A DNA stretch of 9,106 nucleotides from DTU080 sp050945315 (GCA_050945315.1 JBMNSS010000111.1:1-9106); one strand, 5' to 3'; positions 1 through 7,894 are shown, counted from the stretch's first letter. Notes: generated by a model not told the origin, from the letters alone. A program made the numbers and translations.

Positions 1-1679
1 TAGTCGTGGCCGGTACGCAGAAGATACACCAGAGCCAAAAGACCGATTCCGGCTACGCCGATCAGAACCCTTACCGGGATCTGCGCCGCGAGCAGATTCC
101 GTATCCGTTGCCAACCGTTGCCCCCTGATTTGAACACCAAGGGCAAGGGCCCCAACAGGATGCCCATAGCAATCAAAGCAGGCGGTACCACATGCGCCGC
201 TTTTACCCCGACAAACTGATCCGTCTTGGTCATATAGTTCAAGTCTCCGAGCATGGCCACTACGTGCAAGGAACCAAAGATCGAGACGGCGGCGGCCAGC
301 CAGTAGCCCTTCAGTATCCCGAAGCGAGTGCGTGCAGCGCCCTGAGCCCGAACCACCGCCAGAGTAGGAAATACCACGGCCGCCAGCCAGGCCAACGCCT
401 TTGACAGCATCGCCCCGTAACCTAAAAGATAGCCGATGGCGAAAACGGCAGCCGCGGCTAAGGCCAACCACGGGCCGTATTGTTCGGGTACCTGCACTGC
501 CCGAGTCAAGAGCAACCACCCGCCCAAGATGATGCCCGCCGCCGAAAAACACAAAAACACCCACGGATAGACCAAAGGTCTGAAGGGTGCAGGTCGACCG
601 ATCTGAAAACCATCGCGACGAACGGCCTCCGCAATCTGGCGCACATACTCCATGTTCTTTTGGAACAGCGTCACTTCAGGTGACATGCGCTCGTTATCGG
701 CCGGTCGTACATGGGGATTGTGCACCGGCAGCGGACGCACATAAAGCATTCGCACATTGCGTTCTCTGGCTGCCCGCCGCCACCTCTCAACCGCCACATG
801 GGGATCGATGTTCAACAGTTCCTGGGTGCTGATGGAGTGCAATCTGACAGCCTGATACCCCAGGGCCTTTGCCAATTCCCGATCCCCCGGTTGCGGTGAA
901 AACTCGATCACACCCAACGGCAGATCTCTTCTTTGCAGACCCGAAATCCACTCGGACAACAGATCGGGCGCACCCGCAATACGCTGGCCTGCAAAGACCA
1001 CCGGCACAGCGTCGTACAATTCCGCGTCGAGCGTCCGCAATCTCCATCGTACCTGTTGGTCATTCAGCGTCGAGGCATGACGAAAACGAGGCACGACCTG
1101 TAGTCCGGCTTGCCTAATGGAGCGTATCGCGCTCTCGGATAGCCCCAGTCCGACATTGCCTACGTTGGCTGCGACCACCGCCCGGTTGGCATGTCCTTCG
1201 CCAGGATCTCCGGCGGGAATCTCCCAGACGAGCAGACCCTGATCCCGGGCGATCTCCCGGGCCCATGGCCAAAGATGCATCCTGAGGGTGTTCGCAAACC
1301 ACTGGGGTGTCGTCGCCGGCCACCATACGACATAGGCGCTGGACTCCCGCGCCGGCAACACGCCCAAGCCCATGGCCTGCAACGCGGGTCCGGCCTCAAG
1401 GCCGTTAAACAGCATCAACAGGCCTTCGCTTGCGGCCCGAGTCACTGTCAACTCCTCAAGTCCCACCCCCCAGGCTCCTGACTCATTCAGTGCCTCGAGT
1501 GTCTCAGAAAGCGTCCTGTTGGTCTGAAGGCTCAGATCGCGCGTGGCATAGAAGTCCACGATGATACCAACCGTGTTGTTCGAATGCTCGGCGGCCAGTC
1601 GGCAAAACGCAATCCAGGCCGCAGACAGAGCCGAGGCCAGAAGAATCACTGCATAGACGCGTTTCAACGAAGTGGCCAT
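1..1679 (-). CDS. DUF5693 family polytopic membrane protein (3' end cut by window edge)
   Basis: The minus-strand frame opens at an ATG (1679-1677) and stays open for 559 codons to the window edge, so the C-terminus is missing. I recognise the protein as a DUF5693-type membrane protein; its biochemical function is unknown. Residues about 6-24 form an N-terminal signal anchor. A soluble, probably extracytoplasmic domain of about 340 residues follows, including SPQPGDRELAKALGYQAVRLHSIS near 261-284. Several hydrophobic segments then follow (about 371-392, 403-422, 428-446, 458-478, 492-515 and 536-553). The last visible residues, VYLLRTGHD, match a conserved tail motif that I associate with this family. 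The start is supported by AGGAGA overlapping the upstream stop codon, 9 nt before the ATG. Only 6 nt separate it from the DUF2993 gene, so the two are probably translationally coupled. In related Bacillota this protein often sits next to csaB (cell-wall pyruvyl transferase), which suggests an envelope role; that is inference. Confidence 0.85.
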   Translation of the reverse strand, partial: MATSLKRVYAVILLASALSAAWIAFCRLAAEHSNNTVGIIVDFYATRDLSLQTNRTLSETLEALNESGAWGVGLEELTVTRAASEGLLMLFNGLEAGPALQAMGLGVLPARESSAYVVWWPATTPQWFANTLRMHLWPWAREIARDQGLLVWEIPAGDPGEGHANRAVVAANVGNVGLGLSESAIRSIRQAGLQVVPRFRHASTLNDQQVRWRLRTLDAELYDAVPVVFAGQRIAGAPDLLSEWISGLQRRDLPLGVIEFSPQPGDRELAKALGYQAVRLHSISTQELLNIDPHVAVERWRRAARERNVRMLYVRPLPVHNPHVRPADNERMSPEVTLFQKNMEYVRQIAEAVRRDGFQIGRPAPFRPLVYPWVFLCFSAAGIILGGWLLLTRAVQVPEQYGPWLALAAAAVFAIGYLLGYGAMLSKALAWLAAVVFPTLAVVRAQGAARTRFGILKGYWLAAAVSIFGSLHVVAMLGDLNYMTKTDQFVGVKAAHVVPPALIAMGILLGPLPLVFKSGGNGWQRIRNLLAAQIPVRVLIGVAGIGLLALVYLLRTGHD

Positions 1680-1685
1680 GACCGC

Positions 1686-2432
1686 TCATCTCCTCATGCT
1701 CACGGCATCTGCCTGCTGTCCGCCCGCAAGAGGAAGGTCTGAGGGACGTCGACCGTATATAAACAAGCGATCTTGGGCGACCCGCACGTCACTGATCTCC
1801 AAGGGAACCGCGGCGGTCGCTAAGTCGATATGGACAGCCCACCGCTTGGCCAGACTATCCATGAGCAGGCGCGGTAAGTTCATCTTCTCCACTTTTACCT
1901 CGTCCACAACGAAGCTGACCTGCGTGGGCTGAACCACCTCAAAATGCCCGTTTACAGTGACCCCTATGCTAAGACCCAAAAATCTCACGCTCCCGTGAAG
2001 CTGCGCCACATCGGGTTCGAGGGCGATGGAAAAGCTTCGCGACGGATCGATCCTCTCCCAAAAAAAGGCGTTGAGGTCTTCCTCGGCGATGACGGCACTG
2101 ACGCGCAAGGAATCGGCCGCCTTTACCTCCACGCCTTCCCCGCGTCGAAGCTTTTGGGGATCAATAACAAGATTCTGCGCGTCAATGATGAAGGCCTCCA
2201 CCTTCAATCCATCCAGTTCAGCCTGACGCACATCCACTGTCAAACGCTGCAACTGTCCCGCTAAGAGCCGGAGAGCAGGAAAGGCCGTCACTTGCACGCT
2301 GACGCGCTCAGCGGGGCCGATGGACTTGTCGATGCCCGTGGCCAAACGTTGTTCCACCAGGCGGGGCAAGAAGGCTTGGCTGCCTGCAAAGGCCACCAGC
2401 AGTGCTACCAGCAAAGCGATTGCGGCGCGCAT
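1686..2432 (-). CDS. DUF2993 (LmeA-like) membrane-anchored protein
   Basis: This 248-residue protein has an N-terminal signal or anchor (MRAAIALLVALLVAFAGSQA) and no other obvious membrane segment. The rest resembles the DUF2993/LmeA-type fold: repeated short strands built around 'lrvsAviaeeDLNaFFwer' (about residues 108-125) and a C-terminal 'FIYGRRPSDLP'. Actinobacterial LmeA is a periplasmic phospholipid-binding protein; lipid binding here is inferred from family only. I chose ATG at 2432 because GGGGGG lies 7 nt upstream. The frame also extends to a TTG at 2462 that overlaps the prfB stop codon, but that start lacks a good ribosome binding site. The gene follows prfB closely and precedes the DUF5693 gene by 6 nt, so it is probably the third gene of a secA-prfB transcript. 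Family assignment is fairly secure; function is unknown. Confidence 0.8.
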   Translation of the reverse strand: MRAAIALLVALLVAFAGSQAFLPRLVEQRLATGIDKSIGPAERVSVQVTAFPALRLLAGQLQRLTVDVRQAELDGLKVEAFIIDAQNLVIDPQKLRRGEGVEVKAADSLRVSAVIAEEDLNAFFWERIDPSRSFSIALEPDVAQLHGSVRFLGLSIGVTVNGHFEVVQPTQVSFVVDEVKVEKMNLPRLLMDSLAKRWAVHIDLATAAVPLEISDVRVAQDRLFIYGRRPSDLPLAGGQQADAVSMRR

Positions 2433-2458
2433 CGACCAGCCCCCCAACAGAAATGACC

Positions 2459-3599
2459 TCAAGATAATGTGCCCTGTCCCTGCGCCCGCGCCTTCCAGTG
2501 CAAGTAGGCTTCGATCAAGGGATCTATCTCCCCGTCCATCACCGCCTCAACGTTGCCGATCTCCATCTCCGTCCGATGGTCTTTCACCATGGTATACGGA
2601 CAAAAAACGTACGAACGGATTTGACTGCCCCAGGCGATCTCCCTTTGTTCGCCTCGGATTTCCGCCAGCTTGGCTTCTTGTTCTTCCATCTTGCGCTCCA
2701 GTAGCTTGGCGCGCAGCACACGCATGGCCGCTTCGCGATTGGAATGTTGGGACCGCTCGCTCTGACACGAGACCACAATTCCGGTAGGAATATGCGTCAC
2801 CCTGATGGCCGACTCTGTCTTGTTGACATGCTGTCCGCCTGCCCCGCTGGATCGGAAGGTATCAATCCGAAGGTCCGAAGGATCAATCTCGATCTCGCCC
2901 TGGTCGTCAATCTCAGGCATGACATCCACCGATGCGAAAGACGTATGTCGGCGACCGGATGCATCAAAGGGGGATATACGCACCAGACGATGCACCCCTT
3001 TTTCCGCCTGCAAATACCCGTAGGCATTTGGCCCTTTGATATGCAAGGTCACACTCTTGATCCCGGCTTCATCTCCGGGGAGAAAATCCAGCGTCTCTAC
3101 CTCGTATCCCTGGTTTTCCGCCCAGCGGGTATACATGCGCAAGAGCATCTGCGCCCAGTCTTGCGATTCCGTTCCTCCGGCGCCCGGATGAATGGAAAGC
3201 AAAGCACTGGCACTGTCATACTGCCCGTTGAGCAGGCTAGCCAACTCCAGCTTGTCAACACCGGTCGTCAGCTTCCCGAGAGCCTCCGAGACCTCTTGCC
3301 ATGCCTGATCGTCGTCGTCTTCTTCCGCCAACTCGAAAAGAACCTCGGCATCTTCCAGTTCAGCACGGACCGCGTTCCAGCTTTCAATGCGTTGCTTCAG
3401 CAAGCTGGCCTCGCGGACCACCTTCTGCGCCTCTTGTTGATCATCCCAAAACGCAGGAGATCCCATGGCCTCCTCGAGCCTATCCAGCCGTTGTTGCGCG
3501 GCTGTGATGTCAAAGATACACCCTCATTTCAGCCAGACGCTGCCGCTGGCTCTGCAGAATCTCCTTCAACTGAACCGCGTCATACACCGTTTGCGCCAT
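2459..3599 (-). CDS. prfB: Peptide chain release factor 2 (RF2), with programmed +1 frameshift
   Basis: RF2 reads UAA and UGA stop codons on the ribosome and triggers peptide release. The gene is in two frames. ATG at 3599 begins a 29-codon segment ending ...EMRVYL at an in-frame TGA (3512-3510). A +1 shift continues with GAC into DITAAQQRLDRLEEAMGSPAFWDD and on to ...GTLS, giving about 379 residues. The UGA-recognition tripeptide SPF falls at about 209-211 and the catalytic GGQ at about 254-256, only about 4 residues beyond their E. coli positions, which supports the reconstructed N-terminus. The final codons read GQGTLS. The start lies 12 nt after the secA stop. The ribosome binding site is unusual: GAGAGG abuts the ATG, while GGAG farther upstream overlaps the end of secA, so expression may depend on coupling to secA. 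Annotation that ignores the shift would wrongly start the gene at the internal ATG 3466. Confidence 0.96.
3509..3524 (-). promoter_or_regulatory. prfB programmed +1 ribosomal frameshift site
   Basis: On the minus strand the sequence reads AGGGTG-TAT-CTT-TGA-C, the known RF2 autoregulatory signal. It comprises an internal Shine-Dalgarno-like AGGG, a 3-nt spacer, the slippery CTT codon and a poorly terminating TGA followed by C. When RF2 is scarce, the ribosome pauses at TGA, slips +1 onto TTT/GAC and makes full-length RF2. The internal Shine-Dalgarno here is AGGGTG rather than the common AGGGGG, which might lower slippage. The TGA is codon 30, a few codons later than in E. coli. Confidence 0.95.
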
Positions 3600-3611
3600 C
3601 CTCTCTTGTTT

Positions 3612-6308
3612 CTATGCTCCACAACACCGTTTGTACTTCTTCCCGGAACCGCACGGGCACGGATCATTGCGCCCTACCCTCACTCCGGCTCGCCTCGGTT
3701 GTGGCCCTGCCGCGGTGTCCCGGTTGCTGCGCGCCGCAAGAAGTCTTTGCTGTGCTGCCTTCTGACGTTCTGCCTGCTCAGCTTCGGCATCGCGACTCCT
3801 AACCTGCACACGATACAGGTAGCGCAGGGCATCATCCCGGATCGAGTGCATCATATCCTGAAACATCTCAAAGCTCTCGAGTTGGTATTCCAGGAGCGGA
3901 TCCTGTTGAGCATAGGCGCGCAGTCCTATTCCCTGTCGCAGATCCTCCATGTTGCGCAAGTGATCCATCCACTTGGTGTCGACCACGTGCAACAGGATCA
4001 TGCGCTCCAGCTCGCGCAACTGCTCAGTCCCAATCGTCGCTTCCCGGTCCGCATAGGCGGCTTCGGCCTTCTCGAGCATCACTCTCTTGATATCATCACT
4101 ATTGAAGGACTGCAGATCGTCCACCGTCAGGCCGGTATCTGCGGCCACGAGATCCGTCAGACGTTCTACAAGCCCGGTGCGATCCCATTCTCCGGGATGG
4201 AGCTTCTCGCTGCATATGTCTTCTACCATGCCGCCTATCGCTTGATCCAACATCTCCCGAATGCGCTCGCGCATGTTCTCTCCGCCCAACACATGACGGC
4301 GCATCTCATAGATCACTTCGCGCTGCTTGTTGAGCACATCATCGTATTTCAGAACCTGCTCGCGGATGTCAAAGTGGAAAGCTTCCACCTTACGCTGAGC
4401 ATTCTCGATGCTCCGTGTGATCTGCCCGTGCTCGATGGGTTGATCATCTTCCCATCCCAGACGCTCCATGATGGACGAGACCCGCTCGGAGCCGAACATA
4501 CGCATCAGATCGTCTTCCAATGAGACGTAAAAGCGCGAGGATCCCGGATCACCCTGGCGTCCCGAACGACCCCGAAGCTGGTTGTCTATCCGGCGGCTTT
4601 CATGCCGCTCGGAACCGATGACATGAAGCCCCCCCAACTGAATGACCTGCTCTTTTTCGCGATCGGTCTCTTCCTGGCACTGCTTGAGCAACCCTTGATA
4701 CTTCTCACGTGCCGCAATGACGTCCGCGTCATCCGTCTCGGAGCCCGCAACGGCCTGCATCTCAGTCTCCGACGGAATACCTTCTTGTCGTAGGAGCTGC
4801 TTGGCCAAAAACTCCGGATTGCCGCCCAGTAAGATGTCTGTACCTCGCCCCGCCATGTTGGTGGCGATGGTCACCGCCCCGAGTCGCCCGGCCTGAGCGA
4901 TGATCTCGGCCTCTTTTTCGTGGTACTTGGCGTTGAGAACCTGGTGCTTAATGCCCCGACGGGACAACATCGCACTCAAGCGCTCAGACTTCTCTATGGA
5001 TATGGTACCGACCAAGACCGGCCTGCCTTGTTGATGCAACCGCTCAATCTCTTCGACAATGGCTTCAAATTTGGCTTGCTCCGTCTTGTAGACGAGATCG
5101 GGATGATCCTGCCTGATCATCGGCATGTTGGTCGGAATGACCACCACGTCCATGCCGTAGATCTTGCGGAACTCAGCTTCTTCCGTCTCCGCCGTACCTG
5201 TCATGCCGGCCAGCTTTTCATACATGCGGAAGTAATTCTGGAATGTGATGGAAGCCAGGGTCTGCGACTCTCGCTCGATACGCACGCCCTCCTTGGCTTC
5301 AATGGCCTGGTGGAGTCCGTCGCTGTAGCGGCGGCCCAACATCAGACGTCCCGTGAATTCGTCAACAATGATCACCTTGCCGTCTTTGACGACATAGTCT
5401 CTATCTTTCTGATAAAGGGCGTGGGCTCGCAATGCCTGCTGCATATAGTGTGTCAACTCGAAATGTGCTTCGTCAAACATGTTGACGCCCAGCCACTGCT
5501 CGAGCTTCTCCACGCCTTCTTCGGTGATGGCGACCTGACGCGCCTTTTCGTCGATTGTGTAGTCGACATCGCGCCTCAGACGAGGCACCAACTGGGCGAA
5601 ACGGTAGTAATGGTCGGTGGATTCTTCCGCCTGTCCCGAGATAATCAGCGGAGTACGGGCTTCATCGATCAAAATGTTGTCCACTTCGTCGATGATCGCG
5701 TAGTGCAGAGCCCTTTGTACTCTCTGATCCGGATGCATGACCATATTGTCACGCAGATAGTCAAACCCGAACTCATTGTTCGTACCATAGGTGACATCGC
5801 AATTGTAGGCCTGCCGCCTCTCGGCGAAATCAAGGCCGGGCACGATGCAACCTACCGATAGTCCCAAAAAGCGATATATGCGACCCATCCATTCAGCATC
5901 CCGACGGGCCAGATAGTCGTTGACCGTTACCACATGAACGCCGCAACCGGTGAGAGCATTGAGATAGACAGGCAGAGTGGCTACGAGGGTTTTACCTTCG
6001 CCGGTTTTCATCTCCGCAATACGACCCTCATGTAACACCATACCACCCATGAGCTGTACATCATAATGGCGCTGTCCGATAGTGCGCCAGGCCGCCTCTC
6101 TCACTACGGCAAAGGCCTCCGGCAGAATATCGTCCAAGGTAGCGCCATTGTCCAAACGCATGCGGAATTCATCTTTTTTCGCCCGTAGATCGGCATCAGT
6201 CAATGCTTTGATCTCTGGTTCCAGGGCATTTATGGTCAGAGCCTGCTCTTGCAGCCTCCGCACCTCTTTGGCATTCGTGTCGAAGATTTTACGAATCAGC
6301 CCGAGCAT
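3612..6308 (-). CDS. secA: Preprotein translocase ATPase SecA
   Basis: SecA is the ATP-driven motor that pushes secretory preproteins through the SecYEG channel at the cytoplasmic face of the membrane. The 898-residue product has the normal family layout. Walker A TGEGKT is at 102-107, with MKTGEGKTLVA around it. Walker B DEVD is at 207-210, followed by NILIDEARTPLIISG. The preprotein cross-linking domain is roughly 221-350. The second nucleotide-binding domain carries GRGTDILLGGN (487-497) and the arginine-finger region RGRSGRQGDPG (579-589). The helical scaffold and wing follow, then a basic linker, and finally a zinc-binding SEC-C tail (CPCGSGKKYKRCC, 884-896) used for SecB or ribosome contact. 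ATG at 6308 is preceded by AAGGGGT at a 6-nt spacing. It heads a likely operon with prfB, DUF2993 and DUF5693. No truncation or missing motif is visible. Confidence 0.99.
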   Translation of the reverse strand: MLGLIRKIFDTNAKEVRRLQEQALTINALEPEIKALTDADLRAKKDEFRMRLDNGATLDDILPEAFAVVREAAWRTIGQRHYDVQLMGGMVLHEGRIAEMKTGEGKTLVATLPVYLNALTGCGVHVVTVNDYLARRDAEWMGRIYRFLGLSVGCIVPGLDFAERRQAYNCDVTYGTNNEFGFDYLRDNMVMHPDQRVQRALHYAIIDEVDNILIDEARTPLIISGQAEESTDHYYRFAQLVPRLRRDVDYTIDEKARQVAITEEGVEKLEQWLGVNMFDEAHFELTHYMQQALRAHALYQKDRDYVVKDGKVIIVDEFTGRLMLGRRYSDGLHQAIEAKEGVRIERESQTLASITFQNYFRMYEKLAGMTGTAETEEAEFRKIYGMDVVVIPTNMPMIRQDHPDLVYKTEQAKFEAIVEEIERLHQQGRPVLVGTISIEKSERLSAMLSRRGIKHQVLNAKYHEKEAEIIAQAGRLGAVTIATNMAGRGTDILLGGNPEFLAKQLLRQEGIPSETEMQAVAGSETDDADVIAAREKYQGLLKQCQEETDREKEQVIQLGGLHVIGSERHESRRIDNQLRGRSGRQGDPGSSRFYVSLEDDLMRMFGSERVSSIMERLGWEDDQPIEHGQITRSIENAQRKVEAFHFDIREQVLKYDDVLNKQREVIYEMRRHVLGGENMRERIREMLDQAIGGMVEDICSEKLHPGEWDRTGLVERLTDLVAADTGLTVDDLQSFNSDDIKRVMLEKAEAAYADREATIGTEQLRELERMILLHVVDTKWMDHLRNMEDLRQGIGLRAYAQQDPLLEYQLESFEMFQDMMHSIRDDALRYLYRVQVRSRDAEAEQAERQKAAQQRLLAARSNRDTAAGPQPRRAGVRVGRNDPCPCGSGKKYKRCCGA

Positions 6309-6631
6309 ATACTACCCCTTTGCGGATCGTCTCTGGCGATCACCAGCCTGTTGCTTATATAATAGGCAAACGGCTGAGACACTTGCGTGCCCAGCTTGTT
6401 TTTTCGAATCGAACAGCTGTGCGCATACTTGTTATTTGTCGTCAATAGTATAGCATGGCGACATCCTCCGAACAAGAACGCCCCCTGACCAGATGATGGA
6501 GACGGGCACCCTTGAGTATCATCAATGTTTTCAAAATCAAAGAAGGCATGGCGACTGACACGTCGTACATTTACTTTGTATCGCTATATGCGATGAGCTT
6601 TCCATTCATCATATCAAGGGGGTCTTTTGAA
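6309..6631. other. Divergent intergenic region between secA and the CBM-like gene
   Basis: This stretch of about 320 nt separates two start codons facing away from each other. It holds a plausible minus-strand promoter for secA (6447-6475) and a secA leader of about 130 nt containing only a weak hairpin (CTGGT/GCCAG near 6330-6343). AT-rich TATTAT/TATATA lies near 6355-6363, without a good -35. On the plus strand, the only promoter-like element I can point to for the CBM-like gene is CTGACA near 6555 with a poor -10. I see no credible protein or RNA gene here. Confidence 0.5.
6447..6475 (-). promoter_or_regulatory. Putative sigma-A promoter of the secA operon
   Basis: On the minus strand TTGTTC (6475-6470) and TATACT (6452-6447) are separated by exactly 17 nt. 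The -10 matches the consensus at 5 of 6 positions; the -35 keeps TTG only. Transcription would start near 6440 and give a secA leader of about 130 nt. Confidence 0.5.
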
Positions 6632-7138
6632 ATGATTAAGAAGATGCGGCGAGCAATGATACCTTGTATTACCCTACTGACGGTGGCTGTCCTCCAAAGC
6701 GTCGTTTTTGCTTCCGGCTTCAGCCTGCTTATTGAAGCCGAAGACATGACGTTGGCCTCTGGAATGGTGGTGGGTTCGGATGACAAAGCATTTGGCGGCA
6801 AGTACATCCATGTGCCAGTGGGACAGGATACCCGCTCCCCGGTAGCCTTGGCGGAGATCAAGGTTTCGGTTCCTGCTGATAGCACATATCATCTTTGGGC
6901 TCGTTTACACGGTCCCGACGGCAACTCTGACGCCGTCTATGTCACCGTCAATAATGCCGATTGGAGCAGGAAATGGCCCTCTGAGACGGGCGTCTATGAA
7001 TGGGTGAAGATCGCGTCTTACGAATTGAAGAAGGGCGAGCACTCCATAGAGGCTTCCCACGGTGAGATAAAGGCTCGCTTTGACGCCTTCTATCTGACCG
7101 ACGATGGCAATGATGTCCCGCCGGTAAGCAAGCCCTAA
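6632..7138 (+). CDS. Secreted single-domain carbohydrate-binding-like (CBM6/35-type) protein
   Basis: This 168-residue product begins with a basic stretch and hydrophobic core (MIKKMRRAMIPCITLLTVAVLQSVVFA), a Sec signal peptide with likely cleavage after A27. The mature part of about 140 residues is one beta-sandwich-like domain. It opens with LLIEAEDM (about 32-39) and AFGGKYIHVPVG, continues with YHLWARLHGPDGNSDAVYVTVNN and YEWVKIASYELKKGEHSIEASHG, and ends FDAFYLTDDGND. The EAED opening, the 'lWARvhgpdgnsD' strand, the 'W..v....L..G.H.i' segment and the closing 'D.fyLtdD' are typical of CBM6/CBM35-like carbohydrate-binding modules. No catalytic domain is attached. ATG 6632 was chosen because AAGGGGG lies 9 nt upstream and the signal peptide starts there; the frame extends upstream to a TTG at 6512 without support. 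It is the only rightward gene, between hpf and secA. A role in sugar or cell-wall binding is inference. Confidence 0.75.
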   Translation: MIKKMRRAMIPCITLLTVAVLQSVVFASGFSLLIEAEDMTLASGMVVGSDDKAFGGKYIHVPVGQDTRSPVALAEIKVSVPADSTYHLWARLHGPDGNSDAVYVTVNNADWSRKWPSETGVYEWVKIASYELKKGEHSIEASHGEIKARFDAFYLTDDGNDVPPVSKP

Positions 7139-7164
7139 GCCACGCCTGACGTTTACCTCCCACC

Positions 7165-7204
7165 AAACAAAGATCCGGCCCTGCAGAGTCTGCAGGGCCG
7201 GATC
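7165..7204 (-). terminator. Strong intrinsic terminator of hpf (between convergent genes)
   Basis: The arms 7172-7187 and 7189-7204 are perfect 16-nt reverse complements (GATCCGGCCCTGCAGA and its complement) with a single base between them, in practice about 14 bp plus a small loop. On the minus strand the hairpin is followed by TTTGTTT (7171-7165), so it ends hpf transcription 15 nt after the stop codon. The plus side lacks a T-run, but the hairpin could still slow read-through from the convergent CBM-like gene. Confidence 0.9.
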
Positions 7205-7218
7205 GCAACAGAGCTACA

Positions 7219-7776
7219 TCACTCAGGCTCAATCAGACCGTAGTTGCCGTCACGCCGCCGGTAGACTACATTGATGGCCTCATTGCTGCTATGGACAAAG
7301 ACAAAGAAGTCATGCCCGAGCAGCTCCATTTGCATAATCGCTTCTTCAACGCTCATTGGCTTCATGGCAAAGCGCTTGGTTCGCACCACCGCCGGCGTGA
7401 ACTCCTCGGAATCCTCAGCTTCCGCCATCTGTATGGCCGGTGCGGCACCCTTGCGAACACTCTCCTGCAGACGCCGTTGGATGCGCGTCTTGTATTTACG
7501 CAATTGCTGCTCCACACGGTCCACAGCTTCGTCAATGCTGGCGTACATGTCCGAGGTGCGACTCTCTGCACGTAACAGAATCCCATTCAGATTTACGGTG
7601 AGTTCAGCGATGTGCATATCGCGCTGTACGCTCAGCATCAACTCAGCTCTCACCTCACCGCCGCGAAAAAACTTGAAGAGTTTGCGTACCTTCTTCCCAG
7701 AGTACTCACGCAGCGCTGATGTGACCTCAAGGTTCTTACCAGTGACTTCGATGCGCGCATTTCCGGTTTCTGCCAT
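7219..7776 (-). CDS. hpf: Ribosome hibernation promoting factor, long form
   Basis: Long-form HPF (also called RaiA or YvyD) binds the 30S subunit where tRNA and mRNA sit, and its C-terminal domain pairs two ribosomes into inactive 100S dimers in stationary phase or stress. The 185-residue protein has the N-terminal S30AE domain (about 7-102: RIEVTGKNLEVTSALREYSGKKVRKLFKFF...DMYASIDEAVDRVEQQLRKYKTR). A charged linker follows, then the conserved dimerisation domain (about 131-185: VRTKRFAMKPMSVEEAIMQMELLGHDFFVFVHSSNEAINVVYRRRDGNYGLIEP). I chose ATG 7776 because AAGGGG lies 9 nt upstream. The same frame has GTG 7794, which overlaps that site, and ATG 7785 directly beside it. The gene is monocistronic, with a terminator on each side. 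In Bacillus the homologue is induced by sigma-B and sigma-H. Confidence 0.97.
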   Translation of the reverse strand: MAETGNARIEVTGKNLEVTSALREYSGKKVRKLFKFFRGGEVRAELMLSVQRDMHIAELTVNLNGILLRAESRTSDMYASIDEAVDRVEQQLRKYKTRIQRRLQESVRKGAAPAIQMAEAEDSEEFTPAVVRTKRFAMKPMSVEEAIMQMELLGHDFFVFVHSSNEAINVVYRRRDGNYGLIEPE

Positions 7777-7823
7777 GGCCGTCATCCCCTTCACTTTACA
7801 CTCGCACTATGCACGGCGGCATT

Positions 7824-7854
7824 AGTATATTTCTGGACGCACAAGCTAACTCCT
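7824..7854 (-). promoter_or_regulatory. Putative hpf promoter region (sigma-A -10, sigma-H-like elements)
   Basis: Just downstream of the RNA terminator, the minus strand carries TATACT (7829-7824), a good -10 with only a poor -35 (GAGTTA, 17 nt upstream). Overlapping it is AGGAGTT (7854-7848), then 11 nt, then CCAGAAATA. This resembles the sigma-H consensus (AGGAwww, 11-12 nt, RnnGAATww) with mismatches, including GAAA for GAAT. Transcription would start about 35-40 nt before the hpf start codon. The evidence is suggestive only. Confidence 0.35.
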
Positions 7855-7866
7855 GGAAGCCGCCTG

Positions 7867-7894
7867 AAAAAAAGCCCGCCTTCATGGAAAGCGG
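7867..7894 (-). terminator. Intrinsic terminator ending the structured RNA upstream of hpf
   Basis: On the minus strand, CCGCTTTC pairs with GAAGGCGG (8 bp with one G-U pair, loop CAT), followed by GC and a run of seven T (7873-7867). The wobble pair would be a C-A mismatch on the other strand, so the element is oriented for minus-strand transcription. It lies about 90 nt before the hpf start codon, so it may simply end the RNA or act as an attenuator for hpf. Confidence 0.8.

Noticed and set aside
2744..3802. Long plus-strand open frames opposite prfB and secA (2744-3802, 3465-4523, 4920-5861)
   Set aside because: They are antisense shadows of conserved, full-length genes in GC-rich sequence, with no family resemblance.
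6355..6426. 23-codon open frame in the secA leader (possible SecM-like arrest peptide)
   Set aside because: It has no ribosome binding site, no signal or membrane segment and no known arrest motif. The frame starts close to the predicted transcription start and looks like chance.
6512..6631. Upstream TTG start extending the CBM-like protein by 40 residues
   Set aside because: It lacks a ribosome binding site and would bury the signal peptide. ATG 6632 has AAGGGGG at 9 nt and starts exactly at a classic signal peptide.
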